From contig JAKSPX010000053.1 of NCBI GenBank assembly GCA_024404415.1, positions 1-8,169 of the forward strand: DNA of 8,169 nt, written 5' to 3'. Below the pieces are notes generated by a model. That model saw only the letters and a list, made by a program, of their open reading frames with translations. It made no database searches and had not been told where the DNA came from. The position numbers and the translations under genes were made by a program. Source of the DNA: Clostridia bacterium. GTDB taxonomy: Bacteria; Bacillota; Clostridia; Oscillospirales; QAMX01. Of the stretch, positions 5,933 through 8,169 are shown one piece after another. Position 1 is the stretch's first letter, and each line of letters begins with the position of its first letter.

Positions 5933-5948
5933 GGAAGGAAAAGTTTCA
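5923..5948 (-). promoter_or_regulatory. ECF-sigma type promoter in front of the anti-sigma and VOC genes
   Basis: Read on the minus strand: TGAAAC (5943-5948), 16-bp spacer, CGTC (5923-5926). This is the layout of SigW/SigM-class ECF promoters in Bacillus (TGAAAC with 16-17 bp to CGTA or CGTC). It lies 17 bp after the sigma gene's stop and about 100 bp before the anti-sigma ATG. The likely activator is the sigma factor encoded immediately upstream, which would make the anti-sigma and VOC genes part of its own regulon. Confidence 0.68.
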
Positions 5949-5964
5949 TCTTTTTAAGATTTAT

Positions 5965-6537
5965 TTACAGGATTTTTACAAGTTTGTTACGAAGCCTCAT
6001 GCGGGCTCTGGCAAGCCTTGAGCGCACCGTCCCGAGCTCGATCCCCAGCGCGTCGGCGATCTCATTATAGGACATATCGTTGATGTCGCGCATGATGATG
6101 ATGTCGCGCGCGTCCTTGGGAAGCGAGTCGATGGCCATGAGGAGCGCGTCGTGGAGCTCCTTGGATTCCAGCTTGCTCTCGGGGTTATAAGACATATCCG
6201 GGAGCGGCAGCTCGGTGAGCTCGCCCTCCTCGTTTTCGCTTTCCAGCTCGACGGTGTTCTTGTAATAGAGCTTGTTCTTGCGGGCGAAATCGGTGCAGAG
6301 GTTGACCGTGATGCGGTAAAGCCACGTGGAGATCTGCGCCTTGCCCTTGAAGCTGTCGATGGAACGGTAGGCCTTGATGAAGACCTCCTGAGTGATGTCG
6401 GAAGCGTCGTCATAGTTTCTCACATAGCGCAGTGCCACGTTGAAAACCATCTTCTGATGGGTCTCCACCAGTTCGGCAAAGGCGTTTTCATCCCCGATCT
6501 TGATCCTCTTGATCAGCAGTTCCTCGTCCTGCGGCAT
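5965..6537 (-). CDS. ECF-type RNA polymerase sigma factor (SigW/RpoE-like), 190 aa
   Basis: It has only sigma regions 2 and 4, the mark of the ECF (group 4) family, at the normal length. Region 2 covers about residues 22-89: DASDITQEVFIKAYRSI for core binding and -10 contact, then FKGKAQISTWLYRITVN. A variable acidic linker follows at about 95-125. Region 4 covers about 127-186, with LPKDARDIIIMRDI and the helix-turn-helix SYNEIADALGIELGTVRSRL that reads the -35 element. The ATG at 6537 has a full AAAGGAGG 7 nt upstream. It starts 38 bp after the dihydrouridine synthase gene, with no clear promoter in that gap, so it may be read from the upstream genes or from a promoter inside them. Its activity is presumably held by the zinc-finger anti-sigma factor encoded next. 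Confidence 0.95.
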   Translation of the reverse strand: MPQDEELLIKRIKIGDENAFAELVETHQKMVFNVALRYVRNYDDASDITQEVFIKAYRSIDSFKGKAQISTWLYRITVNLCTDFARKNKLYYKNTVELESENEEGELTELPLPDMSYNPESKLESKELHDALLMAIDSLPKDARDIIIMRDINDMSYNEIADALGIELGTVRSRLARARMRLRNKLVKIL

Positions 6538-6575
6538 CCTCCGGCCTCCTTTCCGTTCTAAAACCTCAATGTTTT

Positions 6576-7559
6576 CTATCTGCTGCCCGTTTCTATGACT
6601 TTTTCGACAAACCTTTTCAGCTCGCCAAGCGCCGAAAGGTGCGCGGCCTCTTCCTTGAGCTTTGCCGCGCCGCGAAGCCCCTTGAGATAATACATGGTGT
6701 GCGTCCGCGCTTCTTTTAGCGCGGTGTATTCTCCCTTTATGGAAACGGCGCGCGTTGTCTGGTTCAAAAGCACGTCCATTTTATCACGAATCGTCGGGCT
6801 TGTAAACTCCGAATTTTCCATAAAAGCCGTAATTTCGGCAAAAAGGAAAGGATTTCCCAGCGCGCCGCGGCCGACTGCAACTAAATCCGCCCCGGCTTCC
6901 CGGAAGAGCGCCGCCGCGCTTTCGCCGGAAACAACGTCTCCGTTGGCGATGACGGGAATGCGGATCGCCTGCTTCACTCTGGCGATCTCCTCCCAGAGCG
7001 CCTTGCCGGAATAGAACATTTCTCTTGTCCTGCCGTGCACCGTGACGGCGTCCGCGCCGTTTTCCTCCGCCGCACGTGCGACTTCAACTGCGTTGATGTG
7101 CTCTGCGTCCCAGCCGAGCCGCATCTTCACCGTGACAGGGCATTCCACCGCTTCCCGCACGGCCTTCACGATCCTCCCGGCCAAGGTAGGATCCCGCATC
7201 AGGGCGCTTCCCTCGCCGTTGGTCGCCACCTTGGGCACCGGGCAGCCCATATTGATATCTATCGCGTCGGGGTGGGCGTATTCATAGGCGATGTGCGCGC
7301 CCTCGCCGAGGAATTCCGGCTCGCTACCGAAGAGCTGGACGGCAAAGGGCTTTTCATTCTCGTAAGGCCGCATCAGGGCATGCGTCTTGGAATCGTGTTT
7401 ATTGTAGCAGAGCGCCTTGGCCGAGACCATTTCCGACGTGGTCATGGCCGCGCCCATTTCCCGGCAGACCGAACGGAAGGCCGCGTCCGCCACCCCCGCC
7501 ATAGGGGCAAGCGTCGCGTACCCGCGCACGTTGAGATTCCCGATCCTGACTTCTTTCAA
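6576..7559 (-). CDS. dusB: tRNA-dihydrouridine synthase (DusB type), 327 aa
   Basis: An FMN-dependent TIM-barrel enzyme that reduces uridines to dihydrouridine in tRNA, using NADPH. Family motifs run in order: LAPMAGVAD (17-25, FMN binding), AVQLFGSEPE (near 73), DINMGCPVPK with the catalytic Cys106, GEGSALMRDP (near 115), VKMRLGWD (near 144), TVHGRTREMFYSG (near 173), IPVIANGDV and VGRGALGNPFLF (phosphate site). Length is normal for Dus enzymes of Firmicutes. The start is a TTG at 7559: AAGGGG (7567-7572) lies 7 nt upstream and overlaps the stop of the previous gene, and the next in-frame ATG (codon 20) would remove the FMN-binding APMAG motif. It follows the methyltransferase gene by 11 bp, a tight RNA-modification pair. 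The dusB name is by family resemblance; the exact tRNA position is not proven. Confidence 0.93.
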   Translation of the reverse strand: MKEVRIGNLNVRGYATLAPMAGVADAAFRSVCREMGAAMTTSEMVSAKALCYNKHDSKTHALMRPYENEKPFAVQLFGSEPEFLGEGAHIAYEYAHPDAIDINMGCPVPKVATNGEGSALMRDPTLAGRIVKAVREAVECPVTVKMRLGWDAEHINAVEVARAAEENGADAVTVHGRTREMFYSGKALWEEIARVKQAIRIPVIANGDVVSGESAAALFREAGADLVAVGRGALGNPFLFAEITAFMENSEFTSPTIRDKMDVLLNQTTRAVSIKGEYTALKEARTHTMYYLKGLRGAAKLKEEAAHLSALGELKRFVEKVIETGSR

Positions 7560-7570
7560 CTCGATTCCCC

Positions 7571-8169
7571 TTATCTTTTGCGTCCGACCGCCGTGATCTC
7601 CGAGCGGTTGTGGTAAAGCTGGCGGGCATAGGTCACGTCCACGCCTTCTTCAAGCAGGCGGAGCGCCTCGCGCGCCACGTGCAGGCTCTTTTTCTCCGGG
7701 AGCTTGAGGGTGATGACCACCCACGCGCCCTCTTCGAGAAGCGGCAGGGCTTCCAAGGTCACGCGGACGCTTTCGCGGGCGTCCATGCGCATATCGTTGA
7801 CCAGCATGGCAAAGCGCCGGTCGCCGTGTTCCTTCAGGAATTCCTGCGAGAGGCCGCGGTAGTGGGTGACGTTGGGAAGGCTTTCGATGCGCGGGTCGAG
7901 CTTGGCCGGGTCAACGGCGGTCACGTGCGCCCCTTTTCCGAGAAGGACTCTTGTCCACCCGCCGGGGGCCGCGCCGAGGTCGAGCGCGTCCTTGCCTGCA
8001 ATATCGTCCAGCGCCAGCGTGTCGAAGACCTCGGTCAGCTTGAATTCCGCGCGGCTGATGTTGCCCTCGTCAAAGGCGTAGCGGTAGATGCCCGCCGTGC
8101 GCGGCGTGATGTTTTCGTTTTTATCGGAAAATCCGAGATAGATGCCCTCTTCCGCGGCCGTCACCGAAA
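7571..8169 (-). CDS. FtsJ-like SAM-dependent RNA 2'-O-methyltransferase, C-terminal part, cut by right edge
   Basis: The frame is open to the right edge; 199 complete codons are present. A GTG at 8164 is the only early start seen, but no ribosome site is visible and related proteins have an extra N-terminal part, so I treat it as partial at its 5' end. It has the Rossmann fold of RrmJ/RlmM-like methyltransferases: LDLGAAPGGWTRVL (SAM site), AVDPA, VNDMRMDARES and VITLKLP. The KDKE tetrad of 2'-O-methyltransferases appears complete (counted from the GTG): Lys42 in ISRAEFKL, Asp124 in NDMRMD, Lys154 in TLKLP and Glu189 in NRSEI. It likely methylates a ribose in rRNA or tRNA in the cytoplasm; the target cannot be read here. 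The downstream dihydrouridine synthase gene is 11 bp away, so they are probably co-transcribed. Confidence 0.85.
   Translation of the reverse strand, partial: SVTAAEEGIYLGFSDKNENITPRTAGIYRYAFDEGNISRAEFKLTEVFDTLALDDIAGKDALDLGAAPGGWTRVLLGKGAHVTAVDPAKLDPRIESLPNVTHYRGLSQEFLKEHGDRRFAMLVNDMRMDARESVRVTLEALPLLEEGAWVVITLKLPEKKSLHVAREALRLLEEGVDVTYARQLYHNRSEITAVGRKR

Noticed and set aside
1..8169. CRISPR arrays, tRNA or rRNA genes, insertion sequences, attachment sites
   Set aside because: None was seen: there are no spaced repeats, no tRNA-like stems, no transposase and no terminal inverted repeats.

Overview
The window is a densely packed stretch of bacterial chromosome in which every supported gene lies on the minus strand, so transcription runs from the right edge to the left. 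GC-rich codons, strong AAGGAGG-type ribosome binding sites, sigma-A type promoters, a SigW/SigM-like ECF sigma factor with a zinc-finger anti-sigma partner, and a DltA/DltC flavour to the carrier-protein genes all point to a Firmicute. A moderately high-GC member of the Clostridia, perhaps gut-associated, is my guess; this is inference, as no rRNA or strict taxonomic marker is present.

Right part (about 8169-4475): an FtsJ-like 2'-O-methyltransferase cut by the right edge and a DusB-type tRNA dihydrouridine synthase sit 11 bp apart and look like an RNA-modification pair. After 38 bp comes an ECF sigma factor, then a one-pass membrane anti-sigma factor with an HxxxCxxC zinc motif, then a small VOC/glyoxalase-fold protein. 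A strong intrinsic terminator closes this unit. The 140-bp gap between sigma and anti-sigma holds a good ECF-type promoter (TGAAAC, 16 bp, CGTC). The sigma factor may therefore drive its own anti-sigma gene plus the VOC gene as negative feedback.

Left part (about 4410-1): an extended -10 promoter and a roughly 105-nt leader with a long hairpin precede a stand-alone adenylation enzyme (DltA-like), followed 15 bp later by a stand-alone NRPS-type condensation domain protein. Then comes a second transcription unit, under a perfect-consensus sigma-A promoter, encoding an 80-residue DltC-like carrier protein and, 2 bp after its stop, the N-terminal 344 residues of a GH78-type alpha-L-rhamnosidase cut by the left edge.

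The adenylation, condensation and carrier proteins together form a split (trans-acting) three-part nonribosomal peptide-like module. I infer that the adenylating enzyme activates an acid and loads it on the carrier's phosphopantetheine arm, and that the condensation protein transfers the acyl group to an unknown acceptor. The adenylation enzyme appears to lack the aspartate that normally holds an alpha-amino group, and DltB/DltD partners are absent, so this is not an ordinary teichoic-acid D-alanylation operon. The linked glycosidase is unexpected. This left part is the most likely place for an undescribed system. The longest gene-free stretch is 4271-4556 (286 bp), and its terminator, promoter and leader hairpin are annotated.
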